Positions 1-9,689 of a DNA stretch of 64,000 nt are shown here, piece by piece (the stretch's first letter is position 1; every line of letters begins with the position of its first letter). Under the pieces are notes generated by a model, which did not search any database, was not told where the DNA came from, and was given only the letters and a program-made list of their open reading frames with translations. The DNA is from Petunia secreta (lineage: Eukaryota > Streptophyta > Magnoliopsida > Solanales > Solanaceae). The stretch is from assembly GCA_029990175.1 (NCBI GenBank), contig JARKIP010000065.1:248001-312000 (forward strand), given 5' to 3'. The position numbers and the translations under genes were made by a program.

Positions 1-374
1 GTTGAGTTCGCCACGTTGTTCAGGAGCGAAGACGACTTTAGCTGTCAGGGTGAGCCAGCTTTTATTCAGGATGGCAACCAGTTTTATGTGTATTATTTCA
101 GTTGCAATTATCTACCTTCAGGAGGTAGCTTTCTTCTTTTGTACTCTTAGCTGTCTAGTCTGGATAGCCCTAAACCTAGTATGATGGCTTAGTCAGCTGT
201 AATTTCTTTTGTACAGCCTAGAGGTATCAGTATGTCAGTGTTTTTTTTAAGTCTTGTCGTTATTTATGAATTATTATATTTATTTTCCTAACTAAATTGG
301 TAAGGGTTCGCCCGACGGGACTAGGAGAGGATGTCGGGTGCCCGCACGGCCTAACCGAATTTCAGATCGTGTCA
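1..374 (+). mobile_element. Terminal part of a Gypsy LTR (same family as element A), opposite orientation
   Basis: The reverse complement of this stretch aligns base for base, with scattered differences, to the first ~390 bp of the LTR at 31152-31540. It starts with the same TGACACG terminus and contains the same GC-rich block near 300-355. It ends at 374 with CGTGTCA, the exact terminus of that LTR family, and sequence from 375 onward resumes inside the same LTR family in the other orientation (matching 31635 onward). The simplest reading is a second family member, or a solo LTR, inserted head-on into the LTR of element A, with its other end beyond the window. A local inversion is the alternative. 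The next five bases (GATAG) are a candidate target duplication that cannot be tested here. Confidence 0.7.
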
Positions 375-691
375 GATAGCTAGCCAGGGTGAAAAGAAAC
401 AGATAAACAAAATTTCTCTTATTTAAATTATAAAAAGGCAGAGCCAGATAATAACTAGAAGCACGTATGGAATGACAAACTCATCAACAACCAGGAACGT
501 AAGATAATCAAAATATATTGGTATCCCGAATTTATACCGTTGCGGCGTGCAATCCGATCCCCGCAACCCGATCCCCGCAACCCAGAATACAAGCCAGAAT
601 ACAAGCCAAAAATATATAGGCAAACTGAGATATGTCTGCGACATAGTATACATACCGCATACATAAAACATAACACAATACACACAATAGT
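375..691 (-). mobile_element. Element A, 3' LTR segment 1 (split by insertions)
   Basis: Collinear with 31635-32108 of the complete LTR of element A in the same orientation, sharing a long stretch from GATAGCTAGCC through the GCGGCGTGCAATCC motif to the CACACAATAGT at the end. It has only one full GCGGCGTGCAA unit (about 541-551), where the other LTR has six. The segment stops at the target site ATAGT (687-691), where element C inserted, and continues at 16018. Confidence 0.8.
687..691. repeat. Target-site duplication of element C (left copy, ATAGT)
   Basis: ATAGT sits immediately before the TGTTGACAC terminus and is repeated exactly at 16018-16022, right after the CAACA terminus. The empty version of the site, with a single ATAGT, is visible in the paralogous LTR near 32104-32112. 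Confidence 0.92.
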
Positions 692-3600
692 TGTTGACAC
701 CCAATTTTGTCCCGAAGTTTTAATTATTTAAAATAAGCTTTATTTTAAAAATCAAAAGCGAATTAGTTAATTTTGAAGAAAAGAAGGCCAAAACTGCATT
801 CCATAGCCCTAAATCAGTCCCACCCGTGCAAAGCCCCTTTTTAATTCAAAATCCCTAATCCATTATCCCTAATCAGAAAAACCCGACCCTTTTTCCATTT
901 TCCAACCCGCGAAGAATCAAAACTCAAGTTCAAATCCCTGGTCCCATTTCCAGATCATCTGATCGTACAAACCTGATGCTAAAGATCCGTTGGAGGTCGT
1001 TTTGGGTATTTTCTCATGGCCCTTAGAACCCTAATTTTACCATATAAATGGTCAGAGATAAGCAGCCGTTAAGGGGATCTGGGGATAGAGAGGAAGGGGC
1101 AGCGGCAAAAGCATAGAGCGAGGGGATTCAGTAAGGAGTAACGGCAGTAGGGATGAAGATAGCAGCAACGGCAGTGAAAAAAGGCTAGCACATTGAAATA
1201 TAAATCTAAGTTAATATTAGGTAGTTCCTTGATTCTTGTGAAAATTTTTGATGTCGTCGCTTCATCGTTCGAGTCACTCGACCCTGTTCGAATCGTCGCC
1301 TTATGCTTGAGTCGCATTTCTCGGATATTTGCACCCCTTTTCACTGCTCTCAAAGAGGTAACTTTTGAACCTTAGCATTTTCTCTTGTTTGCTCTCGCTT
1401 AAATCTGTCTTCTAATGTGCATAAGTAGATAATTTATTGTATCGTTAACGTAGAAACAAATCTTCTGCCTGGATTTATGGATAATGTTAATATCTAGTTA
1501 AGCTTTCACTTAGCTTAATCCTTGTTTCAGTTTTAAGTTGGAAGCTGTTTAATGTAAAAAACTTAATGTGAAGATTGAATCTTTCAGGGCCGTCATGAAT
1601 CAAGATGATGTTCTATCTGTGTTTAAATTCCATGATTAATGTTCAGTCCATAAGAGTCCGCAAGTCATTTTTTTAGTTTTTCAATTAATCTCAAGGTTCG
1701 TTAACCTTAGAGGTTATGGCTTAGGGTTCTTCCCTTTTTGTTCTTGTGAAATCTGACCTTAGTTAAGCTTAAGCATGTCTTTTAAGCTTTTTCTTTAATT
1801 AGATATTTTATAGTATCAGCTTCATTCTGGTGATTCATATGTGGTTTCAATATATCATCCTGGGCAATTTTGTTTGAGTTTTGGAGTAGTTTGCAGGGGT
1901 TGTTTTGGCTCAGTTTTTCTAGGAGTTTATCTCTGGTTGTGAGGGTAATTGGTGGGAGTTCAGGCTGGATTGTAAGTGTTCAGGGTATGTAGGTGTTGCA
2001 GGTGTTTAGCCTAGGCTGCTGGTGTGTGTGTGTATGTAATGGTGATGTTTTGGAGCAGTAGCATAAGAAGGGGAGGTCTGTATGTGTGCAGATGTTTTAT
2101 GTATAAGGGGGAGATGTATGTTGGAAGAGGCCTGGAAGGGTTCGGGGTTTGCTTGGTTCTGCAGATATTTAGTATAGCTTGCAGACCTGTTTCCTGGTTG
2201 TCCAGGAGTTCCCGGACTTGTGAGGGCTGTTCAGGAGAGTATATTGTTGTTTGGTGAAATCTGTGAGGGCTGTGTATTGATGTTGTTGTTCTTGATTTAA
2301 GAAGAGAAGGGTCTGATGTAGGTAGTTTTAGGTCCTGGTATGCAGATTGGAGAGTGGGTGTCCAGAGTTGGTGGTGAGTTTCAGGAGAGTGGCAGGGGTC
2401 TGTTAAGCTGTGTGTCTGTTTGTATTGTGAGAGTGTATGTCTGTTCATTTTGTTCCTGTTAGATGAAGTTAGTGTTTTTGGTGAGGGCCATTTAGGTTTG
2501 TAGCTGTTGTAGGTTGTTTCCAGGCTTTGTAGTTAGTGTGTAGTAGTCTGTGTGTGAGGGATGCAGAGTATGCTTTGCTCCTGGATGTTTGCAAATGTTA
2601 AAAGAGAGTTGGTAAGGTCAGTTTGATTCTTTGGCTGCCTGTGTAGTTTAAGTTGAATCTTTCAATAGAAGTTTTAGTTCTTCTGTTGAGAAATAATAGA
2701 GATTTAGTTTCTTTAGTCATGGTTTTGCCTTATTTAGAGAGTGAGAGGGTCAGTTTTCCCTGAAGTGTATCTTCATTCGTCTTTAAGAATATCATAGTTT
2801 GGTACCTTCAGTTATCTCTGATCTTGTTGCAAGATAATGTTTATTTCAGATTTTGGTCCGTCAAGCTTCCTCTTTCATATATGTTGGACATGGCAGCTCT
2901 TTGATGTTATGTCATAAGCAGAGGACTGTTTTTCCTGCTAAGTTAAATCTTGGCTTTGTTATTTTAGTTTTCTTGGATTTGAATTGTTTCATCCCCTTCC
3001 GGATAAAGGAAAGTTAGAGCCGAACCCTGTGCATCTTAATATGTTCTGAGATTGAACTCTTTATGTTGTTTATTGATGATAAAGTTTGTTTTAAAAGTAA
3101 ATGGGATAGAGGATATGATTGTTCTATGATAGATACAGCTTTACTTATAGTAAAAATCAATCTTTGGCTCATCCAGTGCTAGACTGCTAATACCATGAGT
3201 TGGGTCCTGAACATAAATGAACTGATTGTGTAGAATAATTATTGTTGCAGATCCTAGAGTTTTGACATCTAAAAAAGACAAAAATGTACTTTTAGATATG
3301 GTAAAAGGATGTATTTTATGAGTATATAGAAGTATGATCCTTGGCCTAAGATGTTCAATATTTATGTTTTTGAAGAGTGCAAGTTAAAATTGTATTCTTT
3401 TGTATCCTTGGCCTAAGATGTTTTTCCTGCTTGATTAGAGGCCTACCTTGTTTTCCGTTAGCTAGTGTGTCATTCTACAATTCTAATATGTTAAATTGAT
3501 GGAACTTGACTACTTTCTACATGTTAGAATTCGGGCATGTGAACTTGTTTGGATAGCTGTTAGACTGCTCTTTTATTTTTGAAAAATTTTTTTTTGAAAG

Positions 3601-4775
3601 ATTCTTTTACTATGTGAGCTTGTCCCTAAATTGTGTAATCAAATGACGTGCTTGCTTAATGAGTTTTGCTGTTAATTGTGAATATTGTACCAGCTACTAA
3701 TCCTTATCTTTACTATTTATTTTGACGTGGGTACTCTTGGGAGCGAGTTGGCTAAAACTCGCAAATTGGATTGGCTTGGAGTTGCATTGGGGTTAAGCTC
3801 GGGCTCAAGTTTTCAAGACTTAGAAATTTAGAAATCCAAGGCTCGTTTCGCGAGTTTGCTTTCCGAGTTCTATCTTTTAACTCTTGCCTTCCCTTTGCCT
3901 TAGGATATTTATATAAATTACTTGTAGAATAATTATGTATATATACTTATGAATAATTTTTTATTGATTGAGTTATTATATACTTTATGGTTATTTCCTT
4001 TAAATTTTGAGTTGTTATTTAATTTATTGCAAATCAGGCCATTTAGGCAAATGCATGCAAAATTTCATAAATTTTTAAAACTACGTCTAATAATGACTAT
4101 AAGAAATGACTTCTATCTTATTGATACGAAGTTGTTTCTTTAAAAAAAGTCAAAATTTATAAAGAAGTTTAAATTTACTTCTAAATGTCCCGAAACGACT
4201 TTGCAAAAAGCGACTTGAAACTTAAGTTCCATCTTATGATGAGAAACCCGGGTTTTAAAGTTGAAATTAAGCAAGTGCCATTTATGCACTGTCACATACG
4301 AGTTGGCAAAGAAATTAGGACGATCAAATCGTTCATTTTCAAAAGAAAATGCGCTTTATTTATTTATTTTATTTTGAAAATAATTAAAGTTTTTAAATAA
4401 AATTGTAAAATCTTTGAAAACTTACTAAATTTAATTAGTTGAATTAATCAATAGTTCAATTAATTATTTTTAGAAAAAAGCGCATAAATAGCACTTGCAA
4501 ATATTTTGAAAACCTGTCGGATTAACCGTTTTTAACGGAATTTCGAAAGTGCCTTAAAAACCTTCTTTCGAAATTAGCAAAACCTTCTTACCTTTAGAAT
4601 CTCTGAAAGAAAGACCATCTTTTATAAAAACGGAGTTTTGCACGCATTTGTTTATCTGGTTCCCTGTTTTTCCTTAAGTTGGGTGGCGACTCCAAAAACT
4701 CCAAAAGAGTTAGTCCATCCGGTCGATATTCCTAAATTTAGCCTTTCGAGGTTATTATTTTTTGGGGGTTCAACA
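692..4775 (+). repeat. 5' LTR of element C
   Basis: Matches 11934-16017 over its full 4084 bp with scattered substitutions and compensating small indels. The likely promoter lies in the first 350 bp, where a TATA-like box occurs at 1043. Downstream, about 1980-2450 is unusually G/T-rich and C-poor on the plus strand. The last 120 bp contain TGGCGACTCC (4684-4693), a copy of the first ten bases of the primer-binding site. No credible protein frame was seen; the short frames are by-products of base composition. Confidence 0.93.
1043..1049 (+). promoter_or_regulatory. Candidate TATA box of element C 5' LTR
   Basis: TATAAAT within CCATATAAATGG, preceded by a stretch with CCCTAATTTTA and followed by a purine-rich leader (GGGGATAGAGAGGAAGGGGC). 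The same box is retained in the 3' LTR at 12285-12291. Position about 350 bp into the LTR is plausible for a U3 promoter. This is assigned by motif only. Confidence 0.45.
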
Positions 4776-4778
4776 GCA

Positions 4779-4796
4779 TGGCGACTCCGCTGGGGA
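4779..4796 (+). promoter_or_regulatory. Primer-binding site of element C (tRNA-Arg type)
   Basis: TGGCGACTCCGCTGGGGA lies three bases after the LTR terminus CAACA. It begins with TGG, the complement of a tRNA CCA end, and this form is the type reported for Ogre elements and attributed to tRNA-Arg. The tRNA assignment is from memory of the family, while the site position is seen directly. Confidence 0.82.
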
Positions 4797-6445
4797 TTAA
4801 TAAAGGTTTTGACCATAAAGGTTTCCAATTATTTGCAACCAGCATGCTTAATTTATTTTGCTTTATTATATCTGTTTTGCTTGTGTGCCACTAAAAGCAT
4901 GTCACTACACTCTTATTTGCGCATATATAAACTGGCATTCCGTTCATATTTCCCCCACTCCTGGAAACCTCTTGCATTCTCACTCAAATATCTGCGAGGT
5001 GTGCCCATGCGCACCCGCACCTTCTTCCACTAAAGAACCCTGTGACGAGTTGGTACACCGGCGGCCATCGTAGGAGTAATTCGACTGCGAGACCGCTTGC
5101 CACTCACCTGTTAGCCTCAACTGTTAACCCACTCTTAGACGGAGCTTTAGGGAGCATGCATGCATTTACACCTTAGTCTGGACCCGGTCCCTGGTACCGC
5201 CTCCATAGTTAGGAAACCACCCTTACGTCAGCGGGTTCTTGAAACCCAACGACAATGCATATTATGTGCTGTGTGATAACGAAACCTCAATCCTAGCCAT
5301 GTTTTGAGCAAAATCAGATTTAGAATTTTGTCTCCCATTTTGTCTTTTAGGTTAGAAAGTGGAAGAATTTAGCAGAATTTTGTGAACAAGACAGAATTGC
5401 AGTCGGGGGAAAGTTAGGCAGATTTGGTTGGTTTGTGTTTTGGAGATGGTATGGTGAGATCTAAGAGGTGAAGCCCCTGGTGTCTTTAAAAGGATCAGTG
5501 GGGTCCCTCTCGTGAATGACTTTGCGTGTGTGCAGGCCTGTGTTGATTGTCCAGCTGCATTCATGATAATTGAAGTATGCTTGTCGCATACTAGGAGAGT
5601 GAAGCCCCTATGTCTATAAACGACCAATGGGGTCCCTCCTAAAGACCAGTGCGGTCTTGGCTGCCTAGGAAACTGAGAGGCTTCATCAAAGCCGAGGACC
5701 AGTGAGGAGCCCTATGAACAAGGTCTGTGAGCCTTGCAAAACCTAGGAAGCTGAGAGGCTTGTCCAAAGCCGAGGACCATTGAGGTTTTATTTGTAAAAT
5801 GTCAATTGGAACCTTTTATGATTTGCAGTCTGGCATTGTGAAGGAAGTTTGAAATCTCACCCCTGGATGTTATAAAATAATCGGGAGTTGTGCTTGGAGG
5901 AGTGTGGATGTTTGCAAAAGATATGGAGGGTTGTTTAAGGTTAGGCATTTTTTTTTAGAATCCTGTGCAGATGTTGTGGAGGGCTTGAGCTGTGTTAGAA
6001 TTTCGAGTTGATACCAACTTATGGAAGGTAGTTGGGATAACGGAATTGCAGTGTCAAGGCGGAGAGATGATTGTTATCAATCATTGTTATTGTTGCTTAC
6101 TCTAAATCTGAATTGCTCAGAATTGGCATGAACTAATTTTCGTTACCACTTATTTGCGCGATTAGGCTTACCTCTAGCACAAAGAGGTACCTTACAGGGT
6201 AGGACACGCCCGCATTTTCATTTACGCTCAACTAATTGTGATTGCCACATGTCAAACTTGTTTTAAATGCACGGCGCTACGTGACGCGCGCTATGTGATT
6301 GTGTGCAATTATGCCAATGATCTGGAAACTAACATAGTTACCTTTTGATTTTTTCCTTTTGTTTTGATTATCCCCCAAGAGAGAGAGAGTTTGATTCGTG
6401 TTGACTTCCGAGTTGGTTAAGCGTCTAATCCAAAGTGAAGCAAAA
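4797..6445 (+). other. Non-coding leader of element C with hairpin repeats
   Basis: About 1.65 kb between primer site and gag, with no substantial frame; Ogre elements often carry an extra ORF here, but none is evident. Two related units (5464-5510 and 5593-5640) share AAGCCCCT and GGGGTCC arms with outer stems AGAGG/CCTCT and AGGAG/CTCCT. Two further units near 5668 and 5747 contain GGCTT, a five-base loop and AAGCC. A 7-bp stem TACCTCT/AGAGGTA occurs near 6170. These look like leader RNA structures. A GA-rich run occurs at 6378-6389, before the coding start. Confidence 0.6.
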
Positions 6446-8296
6446 ATGACCGATTTGACTAATGATCAGACTGGTATCCCTGAATCATCTAATGAGCAAG
6501 CAGTTGTTGTTCCTGATGAACAAATTGCTAGAATGGCTAAGCAGATTGAATGTATGCAAGCTGAACTAGAAAGAATAAAAGGGCCGAGCCACAGAAACGT
6601 GCCAGCCGTGCTATCAACTCTGAATCCCAATGTTGAAAATGCCAATCCGAACACGCCTTTAAATTCCAGTGTCATTCATATGCTTGCACCAGTTAACAAC
6701 ATCCCAAAGGCATTCATTAACCAGAACAACTTGCCTCACTATCAATATTTACCTGCCAAAGATACTTCTTGTCCTCCACAATCCAAAGCACCCATTGTTG
6801 TGGCTGATGCTCCTCAAAATGCCAATGATCCAAGACAAGGATATCCCAAAGCCCAGTACTGTGAGCATTACCTCAATGGTAAAAACGTGGATTTCACTGA
6901 CTATGTGTCACAAAGTGAAGTGCCCGTAATTGTGAAAAAGCGGGGAAGGACAGTTGAGCAAGGGGAGATAGTCCAAACGATGAAAATCATGCAGCAATCC
7001 ATTAAGGATTTGCAAGTGTCTAGAGGGCGTCAAAGTATCTCCTATCGCAATCTTTATCTATACCCTGACGTTACTCTTCCTCCCGGGTTTAAAGTGCCAA
7101 AATTTGATATGTATGATGGTCATAGTGACCCATTTGTTCATTTGACCAAATATATCAACCGAATGAGGGTTGCGGGAGGTAAAGAGGAACTTCTGATGGC
7201 CTTCTTCAGTCATAGTCTGGAAGGTATTGCTGCTGAATGGTTTTCAAGACAGGATATAAGCAAGTGGAGTGAGTTTGATGACATAGCCAATGATTTTTCA
7301 AAGCAGTTTGAGTACAATGTCGAGGTGGCTCCTGACCTTATAACCTTGTCCAATATGAAGAAGAAACCAACAGAAATCTTTAGGGAATACGCACTGAGAT
7401 GGCGAGAACAGGCTGGAAGGGTGCAACCACCAATGACTGAGAAAGACATGGTGAAGTACTTCATCCGAGCTCAAAATGATTCTTATTACATGCACTTGCT
7501 CCCTATGATGGGTAAACCCTATTCTGAACTTCTTATGATGGGAGAAATGGTTGAAGAAGGGATTAAGACGGGGAGAATTGTAAGTTTTGCTACAGTGAAA
7601 GCAACTGCGCAAGCCATCCAGACTGGTTTGGGAAATTTAGAGGAAAAAGAGAAGGAAGTTGGCATTATTACTACCAAGAACTCATTATCCCAGCCTACTC
7701 ACCAAAGCAATCAACATTCAGGCTACAATGATCAACCCGTTTACTACCAGCAATCATTTGGCCACCCATCAGAAATTACCAATCCCCAAGTCCGCACTTT
7801 TCAAAATCGCCTAGCCGTACCAAAGCCACGCGCTAATCCTGTCAAGAAGACATATAAAACCTACACACCTTTAGCGGAACCTTACAGTCAGCTTTATGAA
7901 AGGCTAAGGGCAGCTGGAGTGATTCACCCTATTGCTGATGCAACTCCTAATCCTCTTCCAAAATGGTTCGATGGAACTAAACATTGTACCTATCATTCAG
8001 GGGCTCCAGGGCATGACACTGAAAATTGCCACAGTCTAAAAAATGCAGTTGAAACTCTAATCCAAGAAGGTTCGATTCAACTCATTGGGAATACACCTGC
8101 TGATAATAACCCTTTGTTAAATGATGAGTATGGCATACAGTTGGTATCAGTTGATGAGGCTGAAGAAGGGACTATTGTGATCCCAAAGAGCCAAACAACA
8201 AAGAAGAGCTCTCGCACTTACAAAGTCGGGAGGACCAAAAGCTTTCAACACAGAGGACAAATCAAGACAAACCCAAACTGGGGCAGATTTTATTGA
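6446..8296 (+). CDS. gag: Ogre/Tat-like retrotransposon Gag, element C
   Basis: Intact 616-residue Gag. The open frame extends upstream to a GTG at 6398, but the first ATG with good plant context (AAAAATGAC) is at 6446 and gives MTDLTNDQ, so that start is chosen. An N-terminal coiled-coil-like stretch (ARMAKQIECMQAELERIK) leads to the conserved Gag core: LPPGFKVPKFDMYDG, then DPFVHLTKYINRM, AAEWFSRQDISKWSEF, FREYALRWREQAGRV and YSELLMMGEMVEEGI. Near the C-terminus CTYHSGAPGHDTENCH is the Cys/His motif typical of this Gag family, probably nucleic-acid binding. Gag would form the virus-like particle that packages the element RNA. No pol follows, although the frame itself looks undamaged. The last residues (NWGRFY) are encoded by an AACTGGGGCAGATTTT unit that recurs in the non-coding array downstream. 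Confidence 0.9.
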   Translation: MTDLTNDQTGIPESSNEQAVVVPDEQIARMAKQIECMQAELERIKGPSHRNVPAVLSTLNPNVENANPNTPLNSSVIHMLAPVNNIPKAFINQNNLPHYQYLPAKDTSCPPQSKAPIVVADAPQNANDPRQGYPKAQYCEHYLNGKNVDFTDYVSQSEVPVIVKKRGRTVEQGEIVQTMKIMQQSIKDLQVSRGRQSISYRNLYLYPDVTLPPGFKVPKFDMYDGHSDPFVHLTKYINRMRVAGGKEELLMAFFSHSLEGIAAEWFSRQDISKWSEFDDIANDFSKQFEYNVEVAPDLITLSNMKKKPTEIFREYALRWREQAGRVQPPMTEKDMVKYFIRAQNDSYYMHLLPMMGKPYSELLMMGEMVEEGIKTGRIVSFATVKATAQAIQTGLGNLEEKEKEVGIITTKNSLSQPTHQSNQHSGYNDQPVYYQQSFGHPSEITNPQVRTFQNRLAVPKPRANPVKKTYKTYTPLAEPYSQLYERLRAAGVIHPIADATPNPLPKWFDGTKHCTYHSGAPGHDTENCHSLKNAVETLIQEGSIQLIGNTPADNNPLLNDEYGIQLVSVDEAEEGTIVIPKSQTTKKSSRTYKVGRTKSFQHRGQIKTNPNWGRFY

Positions 8297-8426
8297 AGAA
8301 ATTTTGTTGCCAAAGAAAGTAAAGTAAATCCCTAGCCAATATCAAATCAAGAACAATCAAGAGATACTACATTTGACAAGCGGCAAAATCAGTCTTTTCA
8401 TTTCAATGTAATTTTCTATGTAATGC

Positions 8427-8490
8427 GAACTACGCGTAACCTGATTCCCAAGGCGGGATACGTAAGCAACTCACATAGAGCTCGGTTACA
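8427..8490 (+). promoter_or_regulatory. Conserved two-hairpin RNA module, element C copy 1
   Basis: GAACTACG, then CTGATTCCCAAGG and GGGATACGTAAG, then a short CTC/GAG hairpin and CTCGG. The same order recurs at 8738, 11738, 53517 and 56905. Arms CTACG and CGTAA/G can pair. This is a structural inference from repeated sequence; the function is unknown. Confidence 0.5.
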
Positions 8491-8737
8491 CTAGCGTAGG
8501 ATTCCCCTATTTCCTCTTTTATGTAATTTTGAACTATTTCTGACCTGATTCCTGGAATGGCAACAGGATAAGTTGGCAATCCCTGTCGGATTCGGTCAAA
8601 ATATTGTAACACTTTAGGCTTGTTTACCTTTTATGATGTAATGCCGAACTATGCGTCTGGGCAGATGTGTGGACTTTCCAATTCGGATACGGCTTCGTAC
8701 TTAGATTGTCATATTCCCCAAAAGCTTTATGAAAGCA

Positions 8738-8800
8738 GAACTACGCACAGTCTGATTCCCAAGGAGGGATACGTAGGCGCTCTCAAGGGCTCGACTCTAT
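8738..8800 (+). promoter_or_regulatory. Conserved two-hairpin RNA module, element C copy 2
   Basis: GAACTACG ... CTGATTCCCAAGG ... GGGATACGTAGGC with perfect CTACG/CGTAG arms, followed by CTCTCAAGGGCTCG. It has the same layout as the copy next to the 3' polypurine tract. Confidence 0.5.
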
Positions 8801-8837
8801 AATATTAAAATTTTCAGTCTCCCCTAAGGCAAGCAAC

Positions 8838-9045
8838 TGGGGCAATTTTGCAAGATATTTTGAAAGTTTGAAAGATAGCAACTGGGGCAATTTTGCAAAA
8901 TAATTCGAAGATATGGAAGATAGAAACTGGGGCAAATTTTGCAAAATAAGTTGAAAATTTGAAAGATAGCAACTGGGGCGGATTTTGCAAAGCGAGTTGA
9001 AGGCGTAAAGATCATAATTGGGGCAGATTTTGCAAAAGCCGTATT
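8838..9045 (+). repeat. 45-bp tandem repeat, about 4.5 copies (element C)
   Basis: Monomers begin CAACTGGGGCAATTTTGCAA and end GAAAGATAG. Successive starts are near 8838, 8881, 8926, 8972 and 9018, with moderate divergence. The AACTGGGGCA core also encodes the C-terminus of Gag at 8276 and recurs near 11563 and in element E. Confidence 0.8.
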
Positions 9046-9689
9046 GCTTGACAAAGATAAATTGGCGAAGTTTCGAGAGTTATTTTGAGGGATAATGCAG
9101 AATTGCAAAGATAAAGGACGTTCAATATGTTCAATATATGTCACCATCTGAAATACGACAGAATTCATTAGCCAAGTCTCAAAAGACGGATCACAAATCT
9201 AGGCAGAGTGAGAAAAGGAAGCAGTTGCAGGATGAAGGCTCGAGTCAGCATGAATCAAACGCTTCACCCTCCCTCCCAAAACTAACAATTTTTCTTTGAG
9301 TGCAGGAATTCTCAAAAGCAGCAAAATGAGGAAAATTTGCAACCATTTGTCATACACATTGGACAATGTTGCCAAGATAATCAACCGAGATTGGAAGCAT
9401 TATTTGATTCATCGCATACGCGAAACGATTTTATTGTTCCCTCTATTTTGCCCTTGCTTAATCAAAACCTTATTGCTTTATTAACAACTTTACTTTACTC
9501 TTTGCATGAATTAAGCATTAATTTCAGTTTTATTCAAGAGCAACATTCAACCCTTTATGGCGTCACCAAATATAAGCCGGACGGCTTAAACTCTTGCTTT
9601 ACATCTCCTTTATCTTTGACATTTTCCTGTTTATATGAATTTAATGAAAATTTTATTTTGCAGGCCATTTATTTTACAAGTATCAACAT

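Larger units (their letters stand above)
8297..9689 (+). other. Post-gag non-coding region of element C
   Basis: No coding remnants of protease, reverse transcriptase or integrase could be recognised in any frame. It holds several copies of a hairpin module (8427-8470, 8738-8780, plus degenerate copies near 8527 and 8648), a 45-bp tandem array (8838-9045), and then A/T-rich sequence without clear structure up to the hairpin array starting near 9690. Confidence 0.7.

Noticed and set aside
2011..2448. 145-codon minus-strand Thr/Pro/Ser-rich frame (also 13253-13690)
   Set aside because: Conserved only because it lies in both LTRs of element C; composition follows the G/T skew and no domain is recognisable.
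6398..6445. GTG start for Gag of element C
   Set aside because: The frame is open to 6398 but a eukaryotic start at the ATG at 6446, in good context, is more plausible.
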